A stretch of DNA of 64,000 bases, from assembly GCA_036802685.1 (NCBI GenBank), contig DAIRVS010000006.1:1-64000 (forward strand), written 5' to 3'. The notes below the pieces were generated by a model. It searched no databases, was not told the origin of the DNA, and saw nothing but the letters and a program-made list of their open reading frames with translations. This document shows positions 45,586 to 53,236 of this stretch, piece by piece. The position numbers were made by a program, and so were the translations under genes. The DNA is from HGW-17 sp938004375. GTDB taxonomy: Bacteria; Myxococcota_A; Polyangia; HGW-17. Within the stretch, counting starts at the first letter, position 1. Every line of letters begins with the position of its first letter.

Positions 45586-46527
45586 CTACTGCATCGGGGC
45601 AGGGGGTACGACGGGGGCGATCATCGCGCCGGGGACGGTCATGCGCGGGGCCATCATGATCGCGCCCGGAGGGGGCACGGTCAGCGTGGGGGGGGCCATG
45701 CCGCCCGGCGGGGGCGGGACCATGGCGTCGGCCGGGGCGTTGGGATCGGCGGCCGGGGCGTTGGGATCGGCGGCCGGGGCGGCCTTGATCTCGACGAGCT
45801 CGATGTCGAAGATCAGGACCTCGTTGGGACCGATCTTCTGGCCGCCGCCCATCTCGCCATAGGCCAGGTTGGCGGGGATGAACAGTTTCCATTTGGAGCC
45901 CTGGGGCATCAACTGCAGCGCCTCGGTCCACCCCTTGATCACGCCGGAGACGCCGAACTCGACGGGCTTGCCGGCCTTCTCGGAGGAGTCGAACTCGGTG
46001 CCGTCGATGAGCGTGCCTTTGTAGTGGCAGGCGACCGTGTCGTTGAGCCCCGGCTTCGGACCCGTGCCCTCCTGGACGATCTGGTACTGCAGGCCGCTGG
46101 GGAGCACGACCACGCCCGGCTGGGCCTTGTTCTTCTCGAGGAACTCCTGCCCGCGCTTGAGGGCCTCCTCGCCCTTGGCCTTGCGCTCGGCCATCATCTT
46201 CTGCATGCGCTGGGTCTGGAACTCGCCCATCACCTTGCGCATCTCCTGCTCGTCGATGAGCGACGGCTTCTTGGCCTGGGAGTCGCCCACGCCAGCCTCG
46301 AAGGCGCGGATGTTGACCTTGAAGTCCTTGCCCATGTTGAACCCGACGATGTACGACACCTTGTCCTCGACGGTGGCGAGGTCGGCCAGCGTGAGGGCGC
46401 CCTTGGGGGCCTCGCCCGTGGCGCCGGGGGCGCCGGGCTTAGCGGGATCCTTCTTGTCCGGGCAGGGCTGCGCCTTGCAACCGAAAAAGGCCGTTGCGAA
46501 AAGAACCATGATCAATGCGGTTTTCAT
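45586..46527 (-). CDS. FKBP-type peptidyl-prolyl isomerase lipoprotein (FkpA/Mip-like)
   Basis: This encodes 313 aa. AAGGAG precedes the ATG at 46527. The signal peptide ends in a lipobox (FFGC). Residues 40-150 form the helical dimerisation domain with the repeated KVSYIVGFNMGKDFK and KKPSLIDEQEMRKVMGEFQ elements of FkpA/Mip. The FKBP domain (about 150-250) contains GTLIDGTEFDSS, GVIKGWTEALQLM and IPANLAYGEMG, the active-site aromatic residues included. The C-terminal 60 residues are a Pro/Ala/Met tail with two copies of AADPNAP, encoded by a 21-bp tandem repeat near 45730-45780. It should fold periplasmic or surface proteins. Confidence 0.93.
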   Translation of the reverse strand: MKTALIMVLFATAFFGCKAQPCPDKKDPAKPGAPGATGEAPKGALTLADLATVEDKVSYIVGFNMGKDFKVNIRAFEAGVGDSQAKKPSLIDEQEMRKVMGEFQTQRMQKMMAERKAKGEEALKRGQEFLEKNKAQPGVVVLPSGLQYQIVQEGTGPKPGLNDTVACHYKGTLIDGTEFDSSEKAGKPVEFGVSGVIKGWTEALQLMPQGSKWKLFIPANLAYGEMGGGQKIGPNEVLIFDIELVEIKAAPAADPNAPAADPNAPADAMVPPPPGGMAPPTLTVPPPGAIMMAPRMTVPGAMIAPVVPPAPMQ

Positions 46528-46790
46528 TTGAACCAACTCCTTGAATAAATGTTGCCCATGAGGCGACACGCCCCGGGGCACGGGGCCACAAGTTATCCAA
46601 AACCGGAAAAAAGTAGAGAAAAAAATGCGTACACCCGGAGGGGTCATATATTATTTTATATAAAATCGATAAAATTCCGCTCCGGTTGAAAAGGAACCAT
46701 AATTCCCGTTGGCCGTTTTTTCCAAGCCGTGGTAGCAATATGTCGGGTCCCGCCCGCGCGATTCCGCCTGAGCGACCCGGAGGTCTCGCG

Positions 46791-48815
46791 ATGAACCGTC
46801 TGCCGCTTGCCCTGCTGCTGCTTTTCCCCATCCTCGCCTGCACCCAGACGCCCGAGGGCGTCGCCCCGGAAGAATACATCCTGTATGGCACCCCTGACAC
46901 CACCGCCGCCCACCAGGCCGTGGTGTACATCACCATGGAGTCCGGCGGTTACGGCGGCGCCTGCTCCGGAACGCTCATCGCGCAGAACGTGGTGCTCACG
47001 GCCGCCCACTGCGCGGCCGCCCCCGCGAACATGCGGGTCTACATCGGCAACAGCGTCAACACGTTCTCCACCGAGCTCAGAGTCTCCCAGGTCACCGTGC
47101 ATCCGAACTGGGATCCCAACTTCCAGCAGACCAACAACCTGGCCAACGACATCGCGCTGTTGCGCCTGTCCTCCAACGCCCCCGGTTCGGTCGTGCCCAT
47201 CCCGTACCTGCCCTCGTCCCTGGCGCTGACCTCGGCCGACGTGAACAACACGAACCTGCTTTTCATGGGCTTCGGCCTCACCGAGACGGGCTCCTCGGGC
47301 ACGAAGCTCAAGATGACGCAGGTCCTGGCCAACATCTGCGAGGGCTCCTCGTGGTGCAACGTCAGCATCCCCAACCTCGGCACCACCCAGGTCCCGCCCA
47401 ACACCATCGGCATCCGGATGAACGCCAACGGCGGCATCTGCAGCGGCGACTCCGGCGGACCCGCCTTCGTCACCCGCGGCGGCGTCGAGTACGTGGCCGG
47501 CATCAACTCGTTCGTCATGCAGAACAGCTCGCAGCAGTGCGACTACTTCGGCGCGGCCACCAAGGTCGACCGCTTCACGTCCTTCATCGCGGACTTCCTC
47601 GGCGTCGACACCGAGGACTGCGACAACGGCACCGACGATGACGACGACGGCCGGATCGACTGCGACGACACCGATTGCGCCTCCGATCCCGCGTGCCAGG
47701 AGACCGCCTGCGAGCTCGCCACCACGGTGGCCTGCGGCGCCACCATCTCCGGCTCCACCCTGGGCGGCCCCCTGTCCTTCGTCAACTACGGCAACGACTG
47801 CACCGGCGGCTACCCGATGAACGGCTCCGAGAACGTGGTGCAGGTGATCGCCGGCGCCGGCACCATCGTCACCGCCCGCCTGACGATCCAGTCCAGCTCC
47901 ACCGACCTGGACCTGCTCCTGGTCAAGGGCGCCTGCGACCCCGCCAACTGCACCACCGGCAGCCTGAACGCCCCTGGCCAGACCGAGACCCTGACGTTCA
48001 CCATGGACCAGAACCCGCACTTCCTGTTCATCGAGACCTACCAGAACGCGGGGCCCTACACCCTGCAGATCACCTGCGAGAACCAGCAGCCCGTGCCCGA
48101 GGACTGCGACAACGGCCTCGACGACGACGGCGACGGCGATACCGACTGCGACGACGACGACTGCGACGGCGAGCCCGGCTGCGGCCCGGCTGCCGAGGAC
48201 TGCGACGACGGGGGTGACAACGACGACGACGGCGCGATCGACTGCGAGGACGCCGACTGCTTCGGCGAGCTCGCCTGCGAGCAGGCCGTCGAGGACTGCG
48301 ACAACGGCCTCGACGACGACTACGACGGCTTCACCGACTGCGCCGACATGGACTGCAAGCCCAAGGTCGCCTGTGGCGAGGAGCCCGCCGAGTCATGCGC
48401 CAACGGCGTGGACGACGACGGCGACGGCAGAACCGACTGCGACGACCCGCTGTGCCGTTCCTACGCCGACTGCCACCCCGGCCTCGAGATCTGCAACAAC
48501 GGGCTGGACGACGACGGCGACCAGCGGATCGACTGCGCCGACGCGGACTGCCAGACCTTCTCCGGGTGCCCGGAGCAGGCCGAGGACTGCGACAACCGCG
48601 AGGACGACAACGGCGACCAGCGGGTCGACTGCGACGATCCCCGGTGTTCATCCTCCACGCCCTGCCTGCTCAACGCCCCCTGGAACAAGACGTATGAGAC
48701 CGACGGCTGCTCCTGCCGCGCGGCCGGCGGCGGCCGGCGCCCGAACGCCGGTCTGTGGCTGTCGGGCCTGCTGCTCGGGCTCCTCGCGCTGCGCCGCAGG
48801 ATCCGAAGGATCTGA
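46791..48815 (+). CDS. Trypsin-like serine protease with Asp-rich repeats and MYXO-CTERM-like tail
   Basis: This encodes 674 aa from the ATG at 46791. A signal peptide with lipobox (LFPILAC) leads to an S1 protease domain with catalytic His73 (LTAAHC), Asp120 (NDIALL) and Ser221 (GDSGGP), so it should be active. A pre-peptidase/CUB-like domain lies at about 305-425. About seven repeats of the form EDCDNGLDDDGDG, TDCDD, DC follow; they probably bind calcium. The end, CSCRAAGGGRRPNAG followed by a Leu-rich helix and RRRIRR, is a MYXO-CTERM-like sorting signal. Such tails are processed and anchored or secreted in myxobacteria. Confidence 0.93.
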   Translation: MNRLPLALLLLFPILACTQTPEGVAPEEYILYGTPDTTAAHQAVVYITMESGGYGGACSGTLIAQNVVLTAAHCAAAPANMRVYIGNSVNTFSTELRVSQVTVHPNWDPNFQQTNNLANDIALLRLSSNAPGSVVPIPYLPSSLALTSADVNNTNLLFMGFGLTETGSSGTKLKMTQVLANICEGSSWCNVSIPNLGTTQVPPNTIGIRMNANGGICSGDSGGPAFVTRGGVEYVAGINSFVMQNSSQQCDYFGAATKVDRFTSFIADFLGVDTEDCDNGTDDDDDGRIDCDDTDCASDPACQETACELATTVACGATISGSTLGGPLSFVNYGNDCTGGYPMNGSENVVQVIAGAGTIVTARLTIQSSSTDLDLLLVKGACDPANCTTGSLNAPGQTETLTFTMDQNPHFLFIETYQNAGPYTLQITCENQQPVPEDCDNGLDDDGDGDTDCDDDDCDGEPGCGPAAEDCDDGGDNDDDGAIDCEDADCFGELACEQAVEDCDNGLDDDYDGFTDCADMDCKPKVACGEEPAESCANGVDDDGDGRTDCDDPLCRSYADCHPGLEICNNGLDDDGDQRIDCADADCQTFSGCPEQAEDCDNREDDNGDQRVDCDDPRCSSSTPCLLNAPWNKTYETDGCSCRAAGGGRRPNAGLWLSGLLLGLLALRRRIRRI

Positions 48816-48836
48816 CCCCTAACAGCCCATCATAGA

Positions 48837-48858
48837 CGGGTAGGTCCCCTACCCGGGG
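48837..48858. repeat. Hairpin between convergent genes
   Basis: CGGGTAGG/CCTACCCG arms (48837-48844 with 48848-48855) have a 3-nt loop. The 16-nt GGTCCCCTACCCGGGG at 48843-48858 is identical to 16527-16542. It lies between the protease stop and the CooC-like gene stop; no U-tract follows in either direction. Confidence 0.75.
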
Positions 48859-48879
48859 AAAAAATGACGCTCCCGTCCC

Positions 48880-49644
48880 TTACAACATCCCCTCCCGCAT
48901 CAGCAACTCACGCAACGCGATCAACGCCACGCTCTCTTCGGGCATCTCGAGGGCCGAGAGCCCCCGTCTGTCCCGCTCGGCGACCACCGGGTCCGCCGGG
49001 ATCGCGCCGAGCACCCGCAGCCCGCCGTCCTCGAGCTGGGCCACCAGCCCGGGATCCGGCGCCTCCACGCGGTTGAACACCACCCCGGTCAACTCCGGGT
49101 TCATGCCCGGGGAGCGGTCGATCTTCGTCTTCGCCAACAACGCGGTCCGCGCCCCCCGCAGGGAGTTGTCCGTCAGGATGAGCGCGTGGGTCACCGATCG
49201 GGTAACCTCGCGGTTGATCTGCTCCACGCCCGCCTCCGCGTCGATGATGACCGTCTCGAACTGCGCGGCGAGCTGGCCCAGGGTCTCGCGCAGCAGGTTG
49301 TTCACCGAACAGTAGCAGCCCACGGTGTCGGTGTGCCCCATCACCAGCAGGGCGTGCTCCGGAGCTTCCACGAGGGCCTCGAGGAGCAGGTAGTCGATGA
49401 TCTCCGAGAGCCGTGAGGCCTCCTCGCCCTTGGCGATCCGCGCCTGGCGCAGGATCTCGGCGCGGGCCTCTCCGATGGTCTTGTAGTCCTGGACCCCGAG
49501 GGCGGTGGCGAGCCCCATGGCGGGGTCGGCGTCGATGAGCAGCGGCCGTTGACCGGCGTCGATGACAAGCCGGGCGGTCAGCGCGGACAGGATGGACTTG
49601 CCGCTGCCGCCCTTGCCCAGAAAGGCGATGGTCCTCGTGCTCAT
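48880..49644 (-). CDS. CooC-like nickel/iron-cluster maturation ATPase
   Basis: This encodes 254 aa of the MinD/SIMIBI class. The deviant Walker A is GKGGSGKS (10-17) and switch I is DADPAMG. A C-x-C at Cys110-Cys112 (GHTDTVGCYCSVNNLLRE) corresponds to the metal-binding pair of CooC1, which loads nickel into CO dehydrogenase. Switch II is IIDAEAGVEQINRE. It is the last gene of the six-gene operon, starting 1 nt after the previous stop. A CODH catalytic gene is absent from the window, so its client is probably encoded in this operon. Confidence 0.88.
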   Translation of the reverse strand: MSTRTIAFLGKGGSGKSILSALTARLVIDAGQRPLLIDADPAMGLATALGVQDYKTIGEARAEILRQARIAKGEEASRLSEIIDYLLLEALVEAPEHALLVMGHTDTVGCYCSVNNLLRETLGQLAAQFETVIIDAEAGVEQINREVTRSVTHALILTDNSLRGARTALLAKTKIDRSPGMNPELTGVVFNRVEAPDPGLVAQLEDGGLRVLGAIPADPVVAERDRRGLSALEMPEESVALIALRELLMREGML

Positions 49645-49645
49645 G

Positions 49646-50401
49646 TCACTTCCTCCTGCGGAAGGTGATGACCTCCCGGATGGTGTCGCACACCGGCTTC
49701 TCGTCGCAGGTACGGCAGTCCAGATCGCTGCAACTGATCCCGCCGTCCTCTTCCCAGCGCAGCCGCCTGTGCTCCCCGTCGACGACCGCGGCCGCGGCGG
49801 CCAGGGGCTCCAGCGCGCGCACCCGGGCGTCGTCCCCGACGACGAGCACCACGTCGACCCGCCCGATCCCGGGGAGCTCGGCGGCGTAGGCGGCCCGCAC
49901 GGTCTGGGCCAGCGCCCGCGGGGTGAACGAGTCCGCCGCTCGACGGTGGACGCGGATCCACAACCGCCCCGACAGGCTGCGGGTCATCACCAGCGGCAGC
50001 CGGTGGGTCAGGTGCAGCACGCCGGCTACCGGCCCCTCCAGCGGGTCCAGATCCTCGGGCAGCTCCACCAGCGCCAGCAGCGCCAGGGATTTCGACTTAC
50101 CCCGGTTCCCGTCAGACGATGACCCGCCTTCCATCTCCTCCACACCACTACGGACGTACACGCGGTCGGTCACCAGCCTGCGCTCCCGCGTCCACAGGGC
50201 ACGACACACCGAGGGCGTCCCCGGCGCGCCCAGCTCCAGCGCCGTGTCCCCGGCGAGCACGACCGTCGCCTGCCGCTTGCGCTCCGGTTCGTAGCCCAGG
50301 GCGGCCACGGCGGCCACGTCCCCCGGCGCGAGGATCTCGAACCCGCCGAGCATCTGGTGGATCCGGCGGATCAGATCACCGTGATCGGATCCGGCGCTCA
50401 A
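49646..50401 (-). CDS. CODH/ACS beta-subunit N-terminal-like protein with four-Cys tail
   Basis: This encodes 251 aa. The TTG start overlaps the previous stop (TTGA) and has GAGGGGA in front. The segment AGDTALELGAPGTPSVCRAL and, later, SGRLWIRVHRRAADSFTPRA with IGRVDVVLVVGD resemble the N-terminal part of CdhC/AcsB, the acetyl-CoA synthase subunit. The A-cluster domain is missing. The tail ISCSDLDCRTCDEKPVCD (C-x4-C-x2-C-x5-C) probably holds an iron-sulfur cluster. This is family resemblance read by eye. It may carry electrons or metal to the neighbouring reductase-like proteins. Confidence 0.6.
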   Translation of the reverse strand: MSAGSDHGDLIRRIHQMLGGFEILAPGDVAAVAALGYEPERKRQATVVLAGDTALELGAPGTPSVCRALWTRERRLVTDRVYVRSGVEEMEGGSSSDGNRGKSKSLALLALVELPEDLDPLEGPVAGVLHLTHRLPLVMTRSLSGRLWIRVHRRAADSFTPRALAQTVRAAYAAELPGIGRVDVVLVVGDDARVRALEPLAAAAAVVDGEHRRLRWEEDGGISCSDLDCRTCDEKPVCDTIREVITFRRRK

Positions 50402-51219
50402 GGTCCCCTCCCCGCGCGCCCGGAAACCCGCTCCGCCGCGCCCTGACCGGCGAGGAGCGCCGCCCCGTAGGCAGCCGCGAGTTGGGGATCCATGGGGATG
50501 ACGGACACCTGGTGCCCGAGCACCTCCCCGAGGGTCCGCGTGAACGCCGGGATGTGACCCAGTCCGCCCACGACGACCACGGGCGGTCCGGTTTCACTGC
50601 GGTTGGCCAGCGTCAGCGCCTTCTCGGCGATGGCCACCAGGATCCCGGCGAGGAGCTCGGGTCCCGGGACGCCCTGGTTGACGCGGCTGACGACCTCGCT
50701 CTCGGCGAACACGGCGCAACTGTTGGACATGCGGTAGGGTCGTGCGGCGGCGGCGGCGACGTCCGAGACCTCCTCGAGCGGCACGCACAGGGAGCTGGCG
50801 ATCATCTCGAGGAACCGGCCGCTGCCGGCCGCGCACTTCTCGGTGACGGCGCGGTCCAGCACGTGGCCCTCGGGGGACAACGCAGCGGAGCGGACGAACA
50901 GCGCGCCGCCGTCGATCACGGTGCGCGCCCCCGGGACGAGGGTCGCCACGGCCCGGGCCGCGCATGCGGCCTCGTCGAGGATGCGCCCCGACCGGGAGAG
51001 CGCCCGACCGGCGGCGGCGGCGCCAAAGCCGGTGACCGCCTTCTTGCGCACCTGGAAGCCGAAGAGCCCGGCCTGCTCCAGGGCGGCGCGCTCCGACGCC
51101 CGCACCACCGACCTGAACTCGCCGGCCAGCTCGCGCACGTCGGCGCCCAGGATGCGTCCGTCCTTCACGACGCAGACCTTCACGTACCGCGTGCCCAGAT
51201 CGACGCCGGCGGTGATCAC
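50398..51219 (-). CDS. BcrA/BadF/BadG/HgdC-type activator ATPase, second copy
   Basis: This encodes 273 aa. The GTG start at 51219 overlaps the previous stop (GTGA) with GGGGGA ahead. ASKHA fold: ITAGVDLGTRYVKV (phosphate 1), TVIDGGALFVR, and VVVGGLGHIPAFT (adenosine). Cys129 in TEKCAAGSGR and Cys168 in SNSCAVFAES match the two cysteines by which each HgdC subunit holds half of a bridging [4Fe-4S]. It is shorter and more divergent than the gene before it, and the two may form a heterodimer as BcrA and BcrD do. Confidence 0.88.
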   Translation of the reverse strand: MITAGVDLGTRYVKVCVVKDGRILGADVRELAGEFRSVVRASERAALEQAGLFGFQVRKKAVTGFGAAAAGRALSRSGRILDEAACAARAVATLVPGARTVIDGGALFVRSAALSPEGHVLDRAVTEKCAAGSGRFLEMIASSLCVPLEEVSDVAAAAARPYRMSNSCAVFAESEVVSRVNQGVPGPELLAGILVAIAEKALTLANRSETGPPVVVVGGLGHIPAFTRTLGEVLGHQVSVIPMDPQLAAAYGAALLAGQGAAERVSGRAGRGP

Positions 51220-52106
51220 GGCGATCCCCCGGTGCAGCCCGGGCACGCCGGCGCCGCGTCGGCCGGGCCAGCGGCCATCGGTTCCGACGGGTCTCCGGCT
51301 TCTTGAACGCGCCGGTCTTCCTGCCGGGCGCGGCCGTGCTCCAGGCGGGCGAAGCAGGCGGCCCCCAGAGCGCCCATGACCTGGGGATCGTGGGAGAGCG
51401 GCACGAACCGCACGCCCAGGGCCGCCTCGAGCTCCCGGACCACGGCCGCATTCTTGGACACGCCCCCCGAGATGCACACCCCCGGGCGCAGGGTCACCTT
51501 TCCGGCCAGCGCGGCCACCCTGCGGGCCACCGAGGCCGTGATCCCCCGGGCGATGTCCTCGACGCGCCGCCCCTGGTGCATCCACTGCATGACGTCGAGC
51601 TCCATGAAGATGCTGCACTTGTTCGAGACCGGCAGCGCCCGCCTCGAGCGCAGGGCGCGGGGCCCCAGCTCCCCGAGGGGGAGGCCCAGGGTGCGGGCCA
51701 GGAGCTCCAGCGTGCGGCCGGTGCCCGCCGCGCACTTGTCGTTCATGGCGAAGTCGTCCACCAGGCCCGCGGCGTCCAGGACCACCACCTTGCAGTCCTG
51801 CCCGCCGATGTCGATGACCGAGCGCACGGCGGGGTTGCTCGTGAACGTCCCCAGCCCGTGGCAGGAGATCTCGCTGCGCTCGAGGTCCGCGAAGGGGAGC
51901 TCGTGCCGACCGTAGCCGGTGGCGCAGACGCGGGCGAGGTCGGCGCGGCGGACCCGCGCCTTCGCGAGGGCCGCCTCGAGCACGCGGCCGGCGGACTGCG
52001 CGGGCGTGGCCTGAACCGGCTCCACGTGCCAGGCGATCACGCGTCCGTCACGCAGCAGCACGGCCTTGGCGGTCAGCGAGCCCACGTCGATGCCGGCGAA
52101 GATCAT
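51216..52106 (-). CDS. 2-hydroxyacyl-CoA dehydratase activator (HgdC-type ATPase), first copy
   Basis: This encodes 296 aa. MIFAGIDVGSLTAKAVLL is the phosphate-1 loop, VIDIGGQDCKVV phosphate 2, and CISGGVSKNAAVV the adenosine motif. Cys125 (NDKCAAGTGR) and Cys164 (SNKCSIFMEL) correspond to the cluster ligands of HgdC (127 and 166). ATP hydrolysis drives one-electron transfer at very low potential to the partner enzyme. The last 35 residues are an Ala/Pro/Cys-rich extension. The ATG overlaps the previous stop. Confidence 0.93.
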   Translation of the reverse strand: MIFAGIDVGSLTAKAVLLRDGRVIAWHVEPVQATPAQSAGRVLEAALAKARVRRADLARVCATGYGRHELPFADLERSEISCHGLGTFTSNPAVRSVIDIGGQDCKVVVLDAAGLVDDFAMNDKCAAGTGRTLELLARTLGLPLGELGPRALRSRRALPVSNKCSIFMELDVMQWMHQGRRVEDIARGITASVARRVAALAGKVTLRPGVCISGGVSKNAAVVRELEAALGVRFVPLSHDPQVMGALGAACFARLEHGRARQEDRRVQEAGDPSEPMAAGPADAAPACPGCTGGSP

Positions 52107-53236
52107 GACCGGTTCCCCAGCTTCTCGTAGAACGCCTGGAGCCGGGTCTTCAACTGCCCGACCTCGCCGCCGTACAACTCCCGGGTCAGCGCGAGCGCCG
52201 GGATCCCGGCCTTGGCCAGCTCATGGGTGGCGATGTAGTTCTCGCCGGACATCATGGAGCAGAACTCGAGCTTCTCCAGGATCACGGCGTCGGCCGCGTA
52301 TGCGCGCACCGCCTCGAGGGTGTACGCCATGCGGCCCTTCACGTCGTCCATCATCCGTGGGCAGGACACCCGCCCCAGGTACCGGCGCGCCAGGGCGTCC
52401 AGGGGATCGCCGTCCGCGCCCACGTCCCGGTCGAAGGTCCGCGCCCCCAGGCAGATCGCGTCGGCCACCACCAGGGCGCCGTGGGACTCCACCAGCTCCA
52501 GGTGCGAGAGCTCCTCGAGGCAGCTCCCCGTGACGAAGATCCGCAGCCGCGGCGTCCCCACCGGCGCCCGCCCCGCGCGCGCCTCGCCGAGGGCGCGCTC
52601 GATCAGGTCCACCGCGTCCTCGGGGGGCACCGCGGTCACCGCCAGCATCAGCGCGAGGAACTCGGTCCCCGTCACCGGCGGTGCTGGCGCGCGGCGCAGC
52701 TCGGCGAGCTCCCGCAGGAGCCGGCGGCGCCGGTCGTACAATTCAATGGACGCCCGCAGCCGATCGTCGGTCACCTCCACGCCCAGGCGCTCGCCGAGGA
52801 ACCCGGCCAGCTTCACCAGCTCGAGCCGGAGCTGCGCGAGGCAGGCAGGCGAACCCGCGTGAGGCACGAACAGCAGGTACGAAAAGCCGGTGTCCGGCGC
52901 CGCGTGGCGCCAGTTGTCGTAGAGCCGGCGGTTGTGATCGCACCCGTTCATGAACACGATCCCGTCCAGGAAGTCCAGCTCCCCGCGCAGCCCCTGGTCC
53001 ATCACGCGGCGCACGAAGGAGCAGTTGGCCGACGAGAAGTACGTGTCCCCCAGGGCGGTGCCGCAGCTCCCCACCGCGCGCATGCGGTACGGCACGGCGC
53101 CGGCCGCGTGGAGGAGCTCCTCGGGGACGTAGGAACAGAAGTGGCCGATCACCGGACGCCCGGCGCGGGCGGCGGCGGCCAGCCTCTCGTTGCGGGGGAC
53201 CTCGGCGAGCCTGCGCAGTTCGGAGAAGACGCTCAT
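52103..53236 (-). CDS. 2-hydroxyacyl-CoA dehydratase/benzoyl-CoA reductase-like subunit (small)
   Basis: This encodes 377 aa of the HgdB/BcrC/FldB family. The start at 53236 overlaps the previous stop (ATGA). Cys residues suitable for cluster binding are at GHFCSYVPEELLHAAGAVPY, SANCSFVRRVMDQG and NGCDHNRRLYDNW, all typical positions. SMMSGENYIATHELAKAGIP near the end is the usual C-terminal block. It resembles BcrC in size (about 385 aa). The double-cubane cluster proteins belong to the same superfamily and are a valid alternative. Confidence 0.85.
   Translation of the reverse strand: MSVFSELRRLAEVPRNERLAAAARAGRPVIGHFCSYVPEELLHAAGAVPYRMRAVGSCGTALGDTYFSSANCSFVRRVMDQGLRGELDFLDGIVFMNGCDHNRRLYDNWRHAAPDTGFSYLLFVPHAGSPACLAQLRLELVKLAGFLGERLGVEVTDDRLRASIELYDRRRRLLRELAELRRAPAPPVTGTEFLALMLAVTAVPPEDAVDLIERALGEARAGRAPVGTPRLRIFVTGSCLEELSHLELVESHGALVVADAICLGARTFDRDVGADGDPLDALARRYLGRVSCPRMMDDVKGRMAYTLEAVRAYAADAVILEKLEFCSMMSGENYIATHELAKAGIPALALTRELYGGEVGQLKTRLQAFYEKLGNRS

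Noticed and set aside
45730..45785. 21-bp tandem repeat in the FKBP gene as a separate mobile or regulatory repeat
   Set aside because: It is in frame and encodes the AADPNAP repeats of the disordered tail; simple slippage explains it.
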